From the NCBI GenBank assembly GCA_034927685.1, contig JAYFPO010000037.1, positions 1 through 64,000 on the forward strand: DNA of 64,000 nt, given 5' to 3'. The position numbers were made by a program, and so were the translations under genes. Source of the stretch: RGIG3159 sp034927685. GTDB lineage: Bacteria > Bacillota > Clostridia > Oscillospirales > Oscillospiraceae. Under the pieces are notes generated by a model. It was given only the letters and a program-made list of their open reading frames with translations, was not told where the DNA came from and did no database searches. Below, piece by piece: positions 1-8,345 of the stretch; the stretch's first letter is position 1, and the number at the start of each line of letters is the position of its first letter.

Positions 1-10
1 AGGTAGTTTC

Positions 11-190
11 ATGGCAAAGCAAGGCATGGCCCGTCCGGACTGGACAAAGACGCACCCCCGCAACGACGCGCCCCCTGTGCCGGAAATTGAGGGAAAAGCA
101 AAGCACGGCAAGCAGCGTGCAAATCCGATCGTCACCGGCACTGGCGGCCCGGATCAAAAAGTTTTCCACGATTCTAAGGGCGCGCCCTGA
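11..190 (+). CDS. small basic hypothetical protein (59 aa)
   Basis: An ATG at 11 opens a 59-residue reading frame that ends at 190, seven bases before a strong terminator hairpin. The product is hydrophilic and rich in Lys, Pro and Gly, with no membrane segment and no motif I can name. An AGG at the very start of the window could be part of its ribosome site. The tight fit to the terminator makes a real small gene likely. Function is unknown. Confidence 0.5.
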   Translation: MAKQGMARPDWTKTHPRNDAPPVPEIEGKAKHGKQRANPIVTGTGGPDQKVFHDSKGAP

Positions 191-196
191 CGTCCC

Positions 197-222
197 CGCC
201 CGGCTCTGCCGGGCGTTTTTTT
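197..222 (+). terminator. rho-independent terminator
   Basis: Perfect 8-bp stem CGCCCGGC/GCCGGGCG with a 3-nt loop, followed directly by seven T. It ends the 59-aa gene and separates it from the convergent yhaN. Confidence 0.85.
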
Positions 223-275
223 CTTCACCTCACAGAAGCAAAGCCGCCCGCGATCCGCAGCGTCTCTTTCCTATG

Positions 276-2795
276 CTACATATTATCTGCCAGTCCAAAT
301 TCTTCTTGACAGGGATCTGCCGCGTGTAACAGGTGCTTTTCCCGGTCGTGACAGGTAAACAGCAGAATTTGCCGCGTCTTTGCTTCCTGCTCCAGCAGAC
401 GGAGCGCCCGGTCGGCCCGGTCGTCGTCAAAGTTGACCAGCGCGTCGTCCAGCACCAGCGGTGTATCCGCGCGCAGCATCAGACGGCACAGCGCCAGCCG
501 TACGGCAAAATAGAGCTGATCCGCTGCGCCGCAGCTCAGGTAGAGCAGCGCGTGGGGATCCAGCGCGCCGCACTCCTGCGCGCGAAACGCCAGCTCCCGG
601 TCCATGAAAACCCGCTCATAACGGCCGCCGGTCAGGTCTTTCAGCAGCACAGCGGCCTCCCGGCCGAGCTGCGGGGCGAAACGGCGCTGCATTTGGTCGT
701 TGGCCGAGGAGAGAACCTCCGCCGCCAGCGACAGCGCGTCATATTCTTCCTGCAGCGCGGCAATTTTAGTTTGTAACTGCTCCGCTCTCGCCCCCAGCAC
801 CGCTGGGTCTCCCTTTCCGGACACCAGCCCGCGGTGTTCGTGGAGCCGGCCTTTCACCGTTTCGAGCTGCTTTCGAACCGCCGTCCACGCCGCTTCCGCG
901 CGCCCCGGGACAGCTTCCACCGGCGCACCGCCGGCGGCTTCCCGCAAACGCTCCCGCTGCGCCTGCAATTCTTCCAAGTCCGCCATGGCTGAGCGCCTTC
1001 CTTGCAGCTGTTGCAGCTGCGCCGCAAGGTCGTTCCGCTCGCGCTGCAGCGCGTCGCAGCGCTGCCCGATTGCATCCCGGTCGTACTGTCCTGTAATCCA
1101 GCCCTCCGGCAGGCGGACTTCCTCGATTTTCCCCGTGGCGTCCTGCATCTGGCGAAGGCTCCGCTGCAGCAACTGTGCCTGCTGCCGCGCCGCGGCACAA
1201 TCCGCCAGGTCCTGCCGCGCCGATTGCAGCCAGGCTTCCGAATCGCTTGGCATCACGCCCGCATAGCCTTGAATCTGCGCGGCAATTTCACGTTTCCCAG
1301 CGCGGATCGCCGTCATGCGCGCATCCAGTTCCGCGCGCTCCTGGCCCTTCCGGTCACAGGCCTGCCGCCAGGCCTGCAGTGCCGCAATGGCTTCCGTGGA
1401 CTGGGTCAAAATCTCGTCTCTGGAGGCCACGTCATATTTTTGCAGCAGGCGTTCCATGCGCTGCCGCCGATCCGCCGCGGCCTTTTCCTCCTGCCTGCGG
1501 CGGTAAAAGGCCGCGCTAAGAGCCGCCACCGCTGCCGCCAGCAGGACGGCGCCGACAGGGGGTAGCAGCGCAAGGCAGACGACTGCCGATGCCAGCAGCG
1601 CGATCGCCAGCCACCACAGCGGCGTTTTTCGCGGCTGCGCCCGCAGCGCATCGAGCGCTTTCACGTCCGCGGCGGTCTGCTGCCGGATTTCCTCCTCGGA
1701 ACGGTCCCGGAACCCGGCGGGCAGCATGGGAGACTGCGGATCCGCTGCCGCGCTGTCCGGCAGCGCCGCTGTTTCTGCCGCAAGCTGCGTTATGCGCTGC
1801 AGCAGCGCGTCCAGCACAGCGCGTTCTGGAAGTCCGGCTGTTTTTTTCTCCAGTCCTTCCGCCGCTTTCCGGGCCGCGTTCCACTGCGCCTCCGCCGCCC
1901 GCAGTTGGGAAAGGCGGGCATTGCGCGCTTCTGCGTCCAGGCAGCGAAGCAGCTCCGCTGCCGCCGCGTGGCGGTCCGCTGCCGTTTCGCTGCGGACGGT
2001 CAGATCGTCAATTTCCGCTTCCAACTTCCGGACCGCGGCGATGGTTTGCTCTGTCTCCCGCAGCTGCGCCGCCGCGGCGTACTGCTGCAACTGCGCCGCC
2101 AGCCGCGCGTCCTCTGCCGTCAGCCGCTGCTCCTCCGCCCGCAGGGACATACTGTCCCGGTTTAGAAGGTGGAGCTCCTCCAGCAGGTCCTGCACCTGCC
2201 GCAGCTCCTCCTCCGCCTGCGGCAGCAGGCCGGTTTTGTTGTGGCGGCAGCGGTTTTTCCAGTCCCGCAGCCGCTGCTCCGTCTCCGTGTAGGAGACGGT
2301 TTCCTCTCCGGTGGCCGTCAGTGCCGCGAGGCGGCGCTCCAGATCGGCGTCCTGTCCGATCGCCAGCGAACTCTGCCCGAGAAACGCGCTGCGCTCAAAG
2401 ACGGACTGCTCCACGCCGAGCAGCTGACGGCCGCAGTTTTCGGCCGTCAGTTCCCGCACCGGCAGGCCGCCCGCTGTCTCAAAGGCGGAGAATTCTCCCA
2501 TGGGCGTCCGCCCCTTGGTGGTCCGGACGAGGGTGATCTCGCGGCCGTCCCACAAGAGCTCCATGCGTCCGGCCATGGGTTTTCCGCTCCAGGGGCGATA
2601 CTTCTCTTTGAAGGGGAGGCTTCCTTTTTTACTGCGCTCCGACGTCGGAACGCCATAGAGCATAGCCAGCAGAAAGGCGCTCCATGTGGATTTTCCGGAT
2701 TCGTTGGGCGCCTGCAGGACGTTGAGACCGCCTTGCAGCGCAAGGGTTTCCTGTTCCAGCCTGCCGAAGGTGGCGGTCATGCGAAGAATTCTCAC
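276..2795 (-). CDS. yhaN: YhaN-like AAA ATPase, SMC/SbcC-type
   Basis: An 839-aa ATPase of the SbcC/Rad50-like YhaN family, thought to act with the nuclease YhaO on DNA ends. The Walker A motif (APNESGKST) lies near residue 30. Long Ala/Gln/Glu/Arg-rich coiled-coil arms fill the middle, with a hydrophobic stretch near 400 as in YhaN proteins. The C-terminal part carries a signature-like SCGAADQ and a Walker B (PLVLDDALVNFDD). Its start overlaps the end of yhaO by four bases (ATGA), so the two are translationally coupled. The family call is firm; the substrate is inferred from the family. Confidence 0.88.
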   Translation of the reverse strand: MRILRMTATFGRLEQETLALQGGLNVLQAPNESGKSTWSAFLLAMLYGVPTSERSKKGSLPFKEKYRPWSGKPMAGRMELLWDGREITLVRTTKGRTPMGEFSAFETAGGLPVRELTAENCGRQLLGVEQSVFERSAFLGQSSLAIGQDADLERRLAALTATGEETVSYTETEQRLRDWKNRCRHNKTGLLPQAEEELRQVQDLLEELHLLNRDSMSLRAEEQRLTAEDARLAAQLQQYAAAAQLRETEQTIAAVRKLEAEIDDLTVRSETAADRHAAAAELLRCLDAEARNARLSQLRAAEAQWNAARKAAEGLEKKTAGLPERAVLDALLQRITQLAAETAALPDSAAADPQSPMLPAGFRDRSEEEIRQQTAADVKALDALRAQPRKTPLWWLAIALLASAVVCLALLPPVGAVLLAAAVAALSAAFYRRRQEEKAAADRRQRMERLLQKYDVASRDEILTQSTEAIAALQAWRQACDRKGQERAELDARMTAIRAGKREIAAQIQGYAGVMPSDSEAWLQSARQDLADCAAARQQAQLLQRSLRQMQDATGKIEEVRLPEGWITGQYDRDAIGQRCDALQRERNDLAAQLQQLQGRRSAMADLEELQAQRERLREAAGGAPVEAVPGRAEAAWTAVRKQLETVKGRLHEHRGLVSGKGDPAVLGARAEQLQTKIAALQEEYDALSLAAEVLSSANDQMQRRFAPQLGREAAVLLKDLTGGRYERVFMDRELAFRAQECGALDPHALLYLSCGAADQLYFAVRLALCRLMLRADTPLVLDDALVNFDDDRADRALRLLEQEAKTRQILLFTCHDREKHLLHAADPCQEEFGLADNM

Positions 2796-3877
2796 AGCTC
2801 CGGCACCTCCCGTCCTTCCATGGCGGCCAGCCCCAGCCGCGCGGCCCGGGCTGTCGCCCGGCGTGTCCCATCGGACGTCGCGCTGTCATAGCGGGCCTTC
2901 AGCTCCTGCAAAAACTGTCCGCGCAGCGTCTCCTCCCCGCAGCCCTGCCAGAGATCGACAGGCGGTGTGGTGCAGTCGAGAACTGTGAGGCCAAAAAAGT
3001 CGCCTGCGAGCGCCCGGTACAGGGCGCGGGTATCCGGTGTTTCGGACTCGCCGTCCAGATAGACGCGGTAGATGTGCTGCGCCGTATCCGCGGGCATCGC
3101 GGCGCGGATGGCCGCGAGCGGGTCATTGCCTGCCCGCACGCGGAGAATCTCATACCGTCGGCCTGGGATGGGGACAAACTCCGCCGCGCAGAAGCCCTTC
3201 CCGACGCGGCCGACCAGGCAGCCCTTTTCGCCCAGCTCGTCGAATCCCCGGCCCATCAGGCAGCCGGGCCAGGCGTAGGCGGTTTTTCCCGCCCGGCACA
3301 AACCGCCGTGCTGATGGACGTGGCCCAGCGCCAGATAGTCGAGGCCGGAGGCGGCGATCTGCGTCTCGGTGATCGGATTATAGCAGGAGCCGGGCTTGAG
3401 TTCGCCGTGGAGTACCATCAGATTACACAGCTCCGGGTCGCGGACCGAGAAGTCCTCCAACAGCGCAGCGCTGTCCATGGAGGAAAAGGCCGCGCCGTAG
3501 ACCGCGCAGCGCAGCTCCGGCAGCTCGACGGCCTCCACACTGCTTTTCTTGAAAATATGTACGTTTTCCGGCCATTCAGCGGTTTCGTACGCGGAATCGG
3601 ACGTAAAATAGTCGTGATTTCCGGGAGAAATAAAAATCCGCGCGCGGCAGGCGGCAAAGCTGGAGAGCAGGCATTCGATGGTGTCCGGGAAGGCGTTATC
3701 GCTGTCGAAGAGGTCGCCGGACAGCAGCATCAGATCGCAGCCCTCACGGTCGCAGAGGGCGCAGAGGTCCCGCACCGCCTGCCGCTGCTCCTGTCGCCGT
3801 TGCCGGGCCGCCGCCTCGGACAAGGTGGAAAATGGTGCGTCCAGGTGGAAATCCGCCGCGTGCAAAAATTTAATCAT
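2792..3877 (-). CDS. yhaO: YhaO-like metallophosphoesterase (SbcD/Mre11-type)
   Basis: A 361-aa calcineurin-like phosphoesterase of the SbcD/Mre11 type. Metal-binding motifs appear in order: HAADFHLD at the N-terminus, SGDLFD near 54, SPGNHDYF, VLHGELK, and LGHVHQHG. It is expected to be the nuclease partner of YhaN. It overlaps yhaN by 4 bp and the upstream ymdB by 8 bp, so ymdB-yhaO-yhaN should be one transcript. Length is normal for the family. Confidence 0.88.
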   Translation of the reverse strand: MIKFLHAADFHLDAPFSTLSEAAARQRRQEQRQAVRDLCALCDREGCDLMLLSGDLFDSDNAFPDTIECLLSSFAACRARIFISPGNHDYFTSDSAYETAEWPENVHIFKKSSVEAVELPELRCAVYGAAFSSMDSAALLEDFSVRDPELCNLMVLHGELKPGSCYNPITETQIAASGLDYLALGHVHQHGGLCRAGKTAYAWPGCLMGRGFDELGEKGCLVGRVGKGFCAAEFVPIPGRRYEILRVRAGNDPLAAIRAAMPADTAQHIYRVYLDGESETPDTRALYRALAGDFFGLTVLDCTTPPVDLWQGCGEETLRGQFLQELKARYDSATSDGTRRATARAARLGLAAMEGREVPEL

Positions 3878-4646
3878 GAATCAGAACCCTCTCCACCTTC
3901 GTGGTCTTTCCAGTCTGGCCGTCCAGCGTAAACACCGCGCCCTCCAGCTTGCAGGGGCCGGGAGCCTGCTCATAGCGACTGGTTAAATCGCCGCGGAATG
4001 TGGCAATGGACTGCTTCGGGTTGACGCCCAGCACGGAAATACGTGGGCCGGTCATCCCCAGGTCGGTGACGTAGCCGGTTCCCTTCGGCAAAATCTGCAA
4101 ATCCGCCGTCGGGACATGGGTGTGAGTGCCATAGACCGCGGAGACTCGCCCGTCCAGAAAATAGGCCATGGCCAGCTTCTCCGAGGTGGCTTCCGCATGG
4201 ATTTCCACCAGGATACGGGGTGTGTCCACCTGCTGCAGCAGTTTTTCCACCAGTAGGAACGGGTTGTCCGGACCAAAATCCATGCCGCAGCGGCCAATCA
4301 GGTCGATGACTGCCAGGGGGCCCGCCGGCGTGTCGTAGGTGTGGAAGCCGACGCCGGGAAGCTGCGGCGACAGATTGGCCGGGCGCAGCACATAGACCGT
4401 ATCCTCCAGATAGGGGACGATTTCCCGGCGGTTCCAGGTGTGATTGCCGAGCGTGATCACGTCTGCGCCCGCAAAAAAGATGTCGTCGGCCTGCTTGGGC
4501 GTAATTCCCACCATCGAGGAGTTCTCTCCGTTCACGACGCAGAAATCGATCTGTTCCTGCCGCTTGAGCGCGCGCAGCGTTTTTCCCAGATAGGCGAGAC
4601 CCGCCGGGCCTACCACGTCGCCCACCGTCAGAATTCGCAGTTCCAT
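3870..4646 (-). CDS. ymdB: YmdB-family metallophosphoesterase
   Basis: A 258-aa phosphoesterase of the TIGR00282/YmdB family (cyclic-nucleotide phosphodiesterase in Bacillus). It shows VGDVVGPAG at the N-terminus, NGENSS near 40, the metal motif GNHTWN near 70, and EIHAEATSEK and GTHTHVPTAD further on. GGAGG lies about 9 nt before the start. In Bacillus ymdB sits beside rny; here a PadR/DUF1048 module separates them. It is the first gene of the ymdB-yhaO-yhaN operon. Confidence 0.9.
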   Translation of the reverse strand: MELRILTVGDVVGPAGLAYLGKTLRALKRQEQIDFCVVNGENSSMVGITPKQADDIFFAGADVITLGNHTWNRREIVPYLEDTVYVLRPANLSPQLPGVGFHTYDTPAGPLAVIDLIGRCGMDFGPDNPFLLVEKLLQQVDTPRILVEIHAEATSEKLAMAYFLDGRVSAVYGTHTHVPTADLQILPKGTGYVTDLGMTGPRISVLGVNPKQSIATFRGDLTSRYEQAPGPCKLEGAVFTLDGQTGKTTKVERVLIHD

Positions 4647-4672
4647 GTCATCGCGCCTCCTTTTTCTCTTTT

Positions 4673-4701
4673 ATTATAATGCGTACGGAACAAAGCCGCA
4701 A
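4673..4701 (-). promoter_or_regulatory. sigma-A promoter for ymdB-yhaO-yhaN
   Basis: On the minus strand TTGCGG is followed by 17 nt and a perfect TATAAT. The -35 lies within the long-loop hairpin downstream of the DUF1048 gene. Confidence 0.55.
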
Positions 4702-4746
4702 GCCTTGAAAGCCACGGTTACGGTCTTTATGCATGGTTGCGGCTTT
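4692..4746 (-). terminator. weak long-loop hairpin after the DUF1048 gene
   Basis: Arms AAAGCCGCAA and TTGCGGCTTT (10 bp) are separated by about 35 nt, with only a short T run after the right arm on the minus strand. It may end the PadR-DUF1048 transcript. The long loop and poor T tract keep confidence low. Confidence 0.3.
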
Positions 4747-4801
4747 CTTATGCCGCCACCTGAAAAGACAGCGAGGTTCCATCTGTCCACAATGACTGGT
4801 A

Positions 4802-5473
4802 TTAGGACAGTTGTGACAATATTTTGTGCAAAATATAAAATGCCAGGACAACAGCGCAGGCAATCAAAAAGTTGACAGTGAAAAGAGTGGTACGTCCCAG
4901 CCATGCAACAAGCAGAAAAACTGCCATAAGTCCGGCCCCGATCAAAAAGGCGTTCAGTCGATGCTTCCGCTTCCCGATTTGAAACGACTTCTTCATGATA
5001 ACCGTCACGATGACAATGGATGCAACAAGAATAATTCCTGCGGAAACAACCCCTCCGAGCGAAACGGAGATAAGAAAGCGCAGCGGTTTTCCGGTAATAA
5101 GATTGCGGATCAGGGAAATGGTTTCCTCCGCAAATACGATGTTGATAACACCGAGAATGGACAAACACCAGCAGACTATGTCCAAAAAGCCGAGCACCTG
5201 CTGTTTGGCAGTTTTGGGAGGCAGGCTGGCAATCACATTGTCACAGAATGCCTTATAGTCTGCTCCGATGACCGTGCGAATGCTTTCTCCTCTTTCCTGT
5301 GCGGAAAGCACCATTTCCGATAAATCCTGACGCACAATCTCCTGATTATATTCCGATATATTGGCTCCCCGCAGATAGCATATCATATCGGTGAAGGCTT
5401 CCTTGTTTTCAGAGCTTATCTGCTTATCTAAAGAATTGTTGGTTCGGTTCAATTCCTTTGTTTTTTGATTCAT
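4802..5473 (-). CDS. DUF1048-family membrane protein
   Basis: A 223-aa protein whose first 95 residues match the helical DUF1048 type (ENKEAFTDMICYLR, then a YNQEIVRQDLSEMVLSAQERGES-like stretch), followed by about four membrane segments between 95 and 220. DUF1048 genes commonly follow PadR regulators; here the start is one base after the padR stop and its GGAGG lies inside padR. Its function is unknown. A role as the membrane output of a PadR-controlled stress or drug response is inference. Confidence 0.7.
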   Translation of the reverse strand: MNQKTKELNRTNNSLDKQISSENKEAFTDMICYLRGANISEYNQEIVRQDLSEMVLSAQERGESIRTVIGADYKAFCDNVIASLPPKTAKQQVLGFLDIVCWCLSILGVINIVFAEETISLIRNLITGKPLRFLISVSLGGVVSAGIILVASIVIVTVIMKKSFQIGKRKHRLNAFLIGAGLMAVFLLVAWLGRTTLFTVNFLIACAVVLAFYILHKILSQLS

Positions 5474-5474
5474 A

Positions 5475-5801
5475 TTATGTTCCTCCAGAATAAAGCAATG
5501 TGTTTACTGCATGTTCAAGTTCAAGCCAACTGGAATAAAAACGGTCCAGTTCTTCTTTTCCGGTTTGTGCGAGGGAAAAGTACTTTCGCTTTGGCCCCAC
5601 CAAAGAGGCACGGTACTGTGCGGTAATCAGACCGTTTTTTTCGAGACGCAGCAAAAGCGGATAGATTGTCCCTTCTGAAATGTCCGAAAATCCATATTCC
5701 CGCAGCTTTTCAGAAATCTCATACCCGTATGTGTCCTTTTGGCTGATCACGTTTAAAATGCAGCCCTCCAGCGTTCCTTTGAGCATTTGCGACGAAATCA
5801 T
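5475..5801 (-). CDS. PadR-family transcriptional regulator
   Basis: A 108-aa winged-helix repressor typical of short PadR proteins: LKGTLEGCILNVI, then YGYEISEKL and the recognition region EGTIYPLLLRLEKNGLI, then a wing with KRKYFSLAQTG. I chose the ATG at 5801 because AGGTGG lies 10 nt upstream and the protein then begins MISSQMLKG, as family members do; an ATG at 5831 would add ten residues inside the operator. It very likely represses itself and the DUF1048 gene. Confidence 0.88.
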   Translation of the reverse strand: MISSQMLKGTLEGCILNVISQKDTYGYEISEKLREYGFSDISEGTIYPLLLRLEKNGLITAQYRASLVGPKRKYFSLAQTGKEELDRFYSSWLELEHAVNTLLYSGGT

Positions 5802-5816
5802 CGCTGTTTCACCACC

Positions 5817-5860
5817 TATCTTGCATTGCAATGTAGATGACTATATTGTAACGCAAGATA
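5817..5860. promoter_or_regulatory. likely PadR operator (15-bp inverted repeat)
   Basis: Arms at 5817-5831 (TATCTTGCATTGCAA) and 5846-5860 match as an inverted repeat in 13 of 15 positions, separated by 14 bp. The right arm covers the -10 and spacer of the padR promoter and the left arm its early transcribed region. That is where a PadR autorepressor is expected. Confidence 0.65.
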
Positions 5861-5873
5861 GTGAAGATGTCAA
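5845..5873 (-). promoter_or_regulatory. sigma-A promoter for padR-DUF1048
   Basis: On the minus strand a perfect TTGACA, 17 nt, then TACAAT. It overlaps the inverted repeat described for PadR. The remaining bases from 5874 to 6115 hold no gene or signal I can support. Confidence 0.8.
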
Positions 5874-6115
5874 GTGCTTTCCTATCCACCGCTTGGATCC
5901 TCACAAAACCAAACAACCGATGATTGAAAAATGTATAAACAAAATGGGGAAAAATCAGGAGATCGGGAACAACAAAAATATGACTATAACGCCAGGTCAT
6001 CAATCTACGAACGCGATCAGAAGGCATCTCAGGCGCAAGGGTTTGCGCGGCGTTCGAAGAAAACAGAGCGCAAAGCGGATTGTTTGGTTAGCATGAGCAT
6101 ACCCACAGTCAAGGC

Positions 6116-6156
6116 AAAAAACACGCCGCCGATCCCCGAAGGAATCGGCGGCGTGT
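6116..6156 (-). terminator. rho-independent terminator of rny
   Basis: A 13-bp GC-rich stem (ACACGCCGCCGAT with its complement), plus two further pairs beyond a bulge, begins just after the rny stop. On the minus strand it is followed by a T run. Confidence 0.85.
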
Positions 6157-6162
6157 GATAGG

Positions 6163-7716
6163 TTACTTCGCGAATTCGACCGCTTTGGTCTCGCGGATGA
6201 CGTTGACCTTGATTTGACCGGGATACTCGAGTTCGGCCTCGATCTTCTTGGCCAGGTCGCGTGCCAACAGCACCATGTTGTCCTCGGAGACGTCCTCGGG
6301 CTTGACCATGACGCGGACCTCGCGGCCCGCCTGGATGGCGAAGGCCTTCTCGACGCCGGGATAGGAGCTGGTCAGTTCCTCCAGCTTCTCGAGGCGGCGA
6401 ATATAGTTCTCGACGTTCTCGCGCCGGGCGCCGGGGCGGGCGGCGGAGATGGCGTCGGCCGCCTGCACCAGGCAGGCAATGACGGTTTTGCACTCCACGT
6501 CGCCATGGTGGGCTTCGATGGCATTGATGATGACGGGGTTTTCCTTGTACTTTCTGGCCAGTTCCACGCCAAGCTGGATGTGGGAGCCTTCCATTTCGTG
6601 GTCCACGGATTTGCCCAGGTCATGGAGCAGGCCGGCACGTTTGGCCATCTGGACGTCCACGCCCAGTTCGCTGGCCAGCAGCCCGGCGATATGGGCCACC
6701 TCAATGGAGTGGCTCAGCACGTTTTGGCCGTAGGAGGTGCGATATTTCTGGCGGCCCAACAATTTGATCAGCTCGGGGTGGAGATTGTGAATACCGGTCT
6801 CAAAGACGGCGCGCTCGCCCTCCTGCTTGATGATATGATCCACTTCGCGGCGTGCCTTTTCCACCATGTCCTCAATGCGGGTGGGATGGATCCGGCCGTC
6901 AGCGATCAACTTCTCCAGCGCCAGACGTGCCACCTCGCGGCGGACAGGGTCGAAGGAGGAGACGGTAATGGCTTCTGGGGTGTCGTCGATGATGAGATCG
7001 ACGCCGGTGATGGTTTCCAGCGTGCGGATATTGCGGCCCTCGCGGCCGATGATGCGACCTTTCATCTCGTCGTTGGGGAGAGGTACCACGGAGACGGTGG
7101 CTTCCGCCGCGTGATCGGCGGCGCAGCGCTGAATGGCAATGGAGATGATCTCGCGGGCCTGTTGGTCCGCTTCTTCCCTCGTCTGCATCTCGATTTCCTT
7201 AATCTTCAGGGCAGCCTCGTGACGGACTTCGGTTTCAATGTTATCAAGCAGATACTTCTTGGCCTCTTCCTGGGTCAGGCCGGAGATTTTCTCCAACGTA
7301 TCCAGCTGGCTTTTCTTGATTTGGTCGACTTCCTCCTGCTGGGCGGCGATTTGCTGCACTTTTTTAGCCAGCTCATCTTCCTTTTTCTCATGGACGTCCA
7401 GTTTCTTGTCCAGAGATTCTTCCTTTTGCTGGAGGCGGCGCTCCTGCTTCTGCAGATCGGCGCGGCGCTCCTTGATTTCTTTTTCGTATTCTGTGCGAGA
7501 TTTATGGATTTCCTCCTTGGCCTCCAACAGCAGCTCGCGTTTTTTGCTTTCACTGCTTTTGATCGCTTCGTTCAGAATTCGCGTGGCTTCCGCCTCAGCG
7601 CTGCCGATTTCGCGTTCCGCAATCTTTTTCCGATGCGCGACACCGACCAGGAAGAAAATAATAGCACCAATGATAAAACCTGCAATAGGCAGGATCAAAT
7701 ACAATGGATGTTCCAT
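6163..7716 (-). CDS. rny: ribonuclease Y
   Basis: A 517-aa membrane-anchored endoribonuclease that starts mRNA decay in Gram-positives. Domains in order: one N-terminal membrane helix (residues 5-25), a long Lys/Glu-rich coiled coil to about 200, a KH domain with IIGREGRNIRTLE near 225, and an HD domain with HSIEVAHIAG and the catalytic HDLGK near 365. Length and order are typical. AAGGAGG lies 14 nt before the ATG, longer than usual, but a stop codon excludes any earlier in-frame start. It has its own promoter and terminator. Confidence 0.95.
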   Translation of the reverse strand: MEHPLYLILPIAGFIIGAIIFFLVGVAHRKKIAEREIGSAEAEATRILNEAIKSSESKKRELLLEAKEEIHKSRTEYEKEIKERRADLQKQERRLQQKEESLDKKLDVHEKKEDELAKKVQQIAAQQEEVDQIKKSQLDTLEKISGLTQEEAKKYLLDNIETEVRHEAALKIKEIEMQTREEADQQAREIISIAIQRCAADHAAEATVSVVPLPNDEMKGRIIGREGRNIRTLETITGVDLIIDDTPEAITVSSFDPVRREVARLALEKLIADGRIHPTRIEDMVEKARREVDHIIKQEGERAVFETGIHNLHPELIKLLGRQKYRTSYGQNVLSHSIEVAHIAGLLASELGVDVQMAKRAGLLHDLGKSVDHEMEGSHIQLGVELARKYKENPVIINAIEAHHGDVECKTVIACLVQAADAISAARPGARRENVENYIRRLEKLEELTSSYPGVEKAFAIQAGREVRVMVKPEDVSEDNMVLLARDLAKKIEAELEYPGQIKVNVIRETKAVEFAK

Positions 7717-7825
7717 AATTACTCAACACACCTCCTTTTTTTGAATTTGGGTATGCGAGAGAACAAGCAACGGCAGTGTGCGCCTCCCCGAAAAACGCAT
7801 ACTATACCATACTAATCCGAAGTTT

Positions 7826-7854
7826 ATTGTATCCGCTCTTCCCTGTCATGTCAA
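7826..7854 (-). promoter_or_regulatory. sigma-A promoter for rny
   Basis: On the minus strand TTGACA, 17 nt, TACAAT, about 110 bp upstream of the rny ATG. Confidence 0.75.
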
Positions 7855-7884
7855 GAAAGATTTTCACGAACGAAAGTAAGGGAT

Positions 7885-7913
7885 TTGACAGCGCAGCTAA
7901 TTCATGCTACACT
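7885..7913 (+). promoter_or_regulatory. sigma-A promoter toward the tRNA-Leu region
   Basis: TTGACA (7885-7890), 17 nt, TACACT (7908-7913). It diverges from the rny promoter and would transcribe the truncated tRNA at 8035 and the intact tRNA-Leu at 8132. Confidence 0.6.
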
Positions 7914-8034
7914 ATTTTTGCGAAATTGGCACCCATGGCAAAATTGGGATACGCGGTAGGTTTTTGCGTTGCCGCCTCAGGGAAGGATTGACAGTATTAT
8001 AAAGCTGCCGGGTTTCCTGCTCGGCTGTATATAT

Positions 8035-8081
8035 GCGCCTGTGATGGAATTGGTAGACATGCAAGATTTAGCTCGCTATAC
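8035..8081 (+). pseudogene. 5' half of a tRNA-Leu (truncated)
   Basis: From 8035 the sequence gives an acceptor strand, a full class II D arm (GATGGAATTGGTAGACAT) and the start of a UAG anticodon loop, closely matching the intact tRNA-Leu at 8132. After about 8070 the match stops: the anticodon stem does not close and no variable arm, T arm or 3' acceptor follows. It is a partial duplicate, not a working tRNA. Confidence 0.7.
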
Positions 8082-8131
8082 CTCAGTGGAAAAATGAAAG
8101 CCTCCCCCTCGGCGGGTCAAAAACCGAATAT

Positions 8132-8216
8132 GCGGGCATGATGGAATTGGTAGACATGTAAGATTTAGGTTCTTATGCAGAGATGTGTTGGGGTTCGAGT
8201 CCCCATGCCCGCACCA
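8132..8216 (+). tRNA. tRNA-Leu (anticodon UAG)
   Basis: Complete class II tRNA. The acceptor GCGGGCA pairs with TGCCCGC, the D arm contains GGAATTGGTAGACA, the anticodon stem TAAGA/TCTTA encloses loop TTTAGGT (anticodon TAG), then a variable arm, T arm GGGGTTCGAGTCCCC, and encoded CCA at 8214-8216. Confidence 0.95.
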
Positions 8217-8221
8217 ACGAA

Positions 8222-8271
8222 AAAACGCTGTAGTATCAAGGATTTTACGCCCTGACGCTCCAGCGTTTTTA
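8222..8271 (+). terminator. possible terminator after tRNA-Leu
   Basis: Arms AAAAACGCTG and CAGCGTTTTT flank a loop of about 30 nt directly after the tRNA. The right arm ends in five T. The long loop makes this a modest call. Confidence 0.4.
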
Positions 8272-8345
8272 CTTGTCATCATATGATTCCTTTCGATGAG
8301 ATAGTTGCTGCACGTCTGCCAATTTGTAAAGTACGCACGTCGCCA

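Noticed and set aside
1589..2536. Long open frame of 315 codons opposite yhaN
   Set aside because: It is extremely Pro/Ala/Arg-rich, a result of GC-rich coding DNA read in the wrong frame, and yhaN on the other strand has clear motifs.
6214..7815. 533-codon frame opposite rny
   Set aside because: It mirrors the whole rny gene; its sequence is a low-complexity Leu/Phe/Gly pattern and RNase Y is unmistakable.
7988..7993. TTGACA just upstream of the half tRNA as its promoter
   Set aside because: No acceptable -10 lies 16-18 nt downstream (GGTTTC at 17); the promoter at 7885 fits better.
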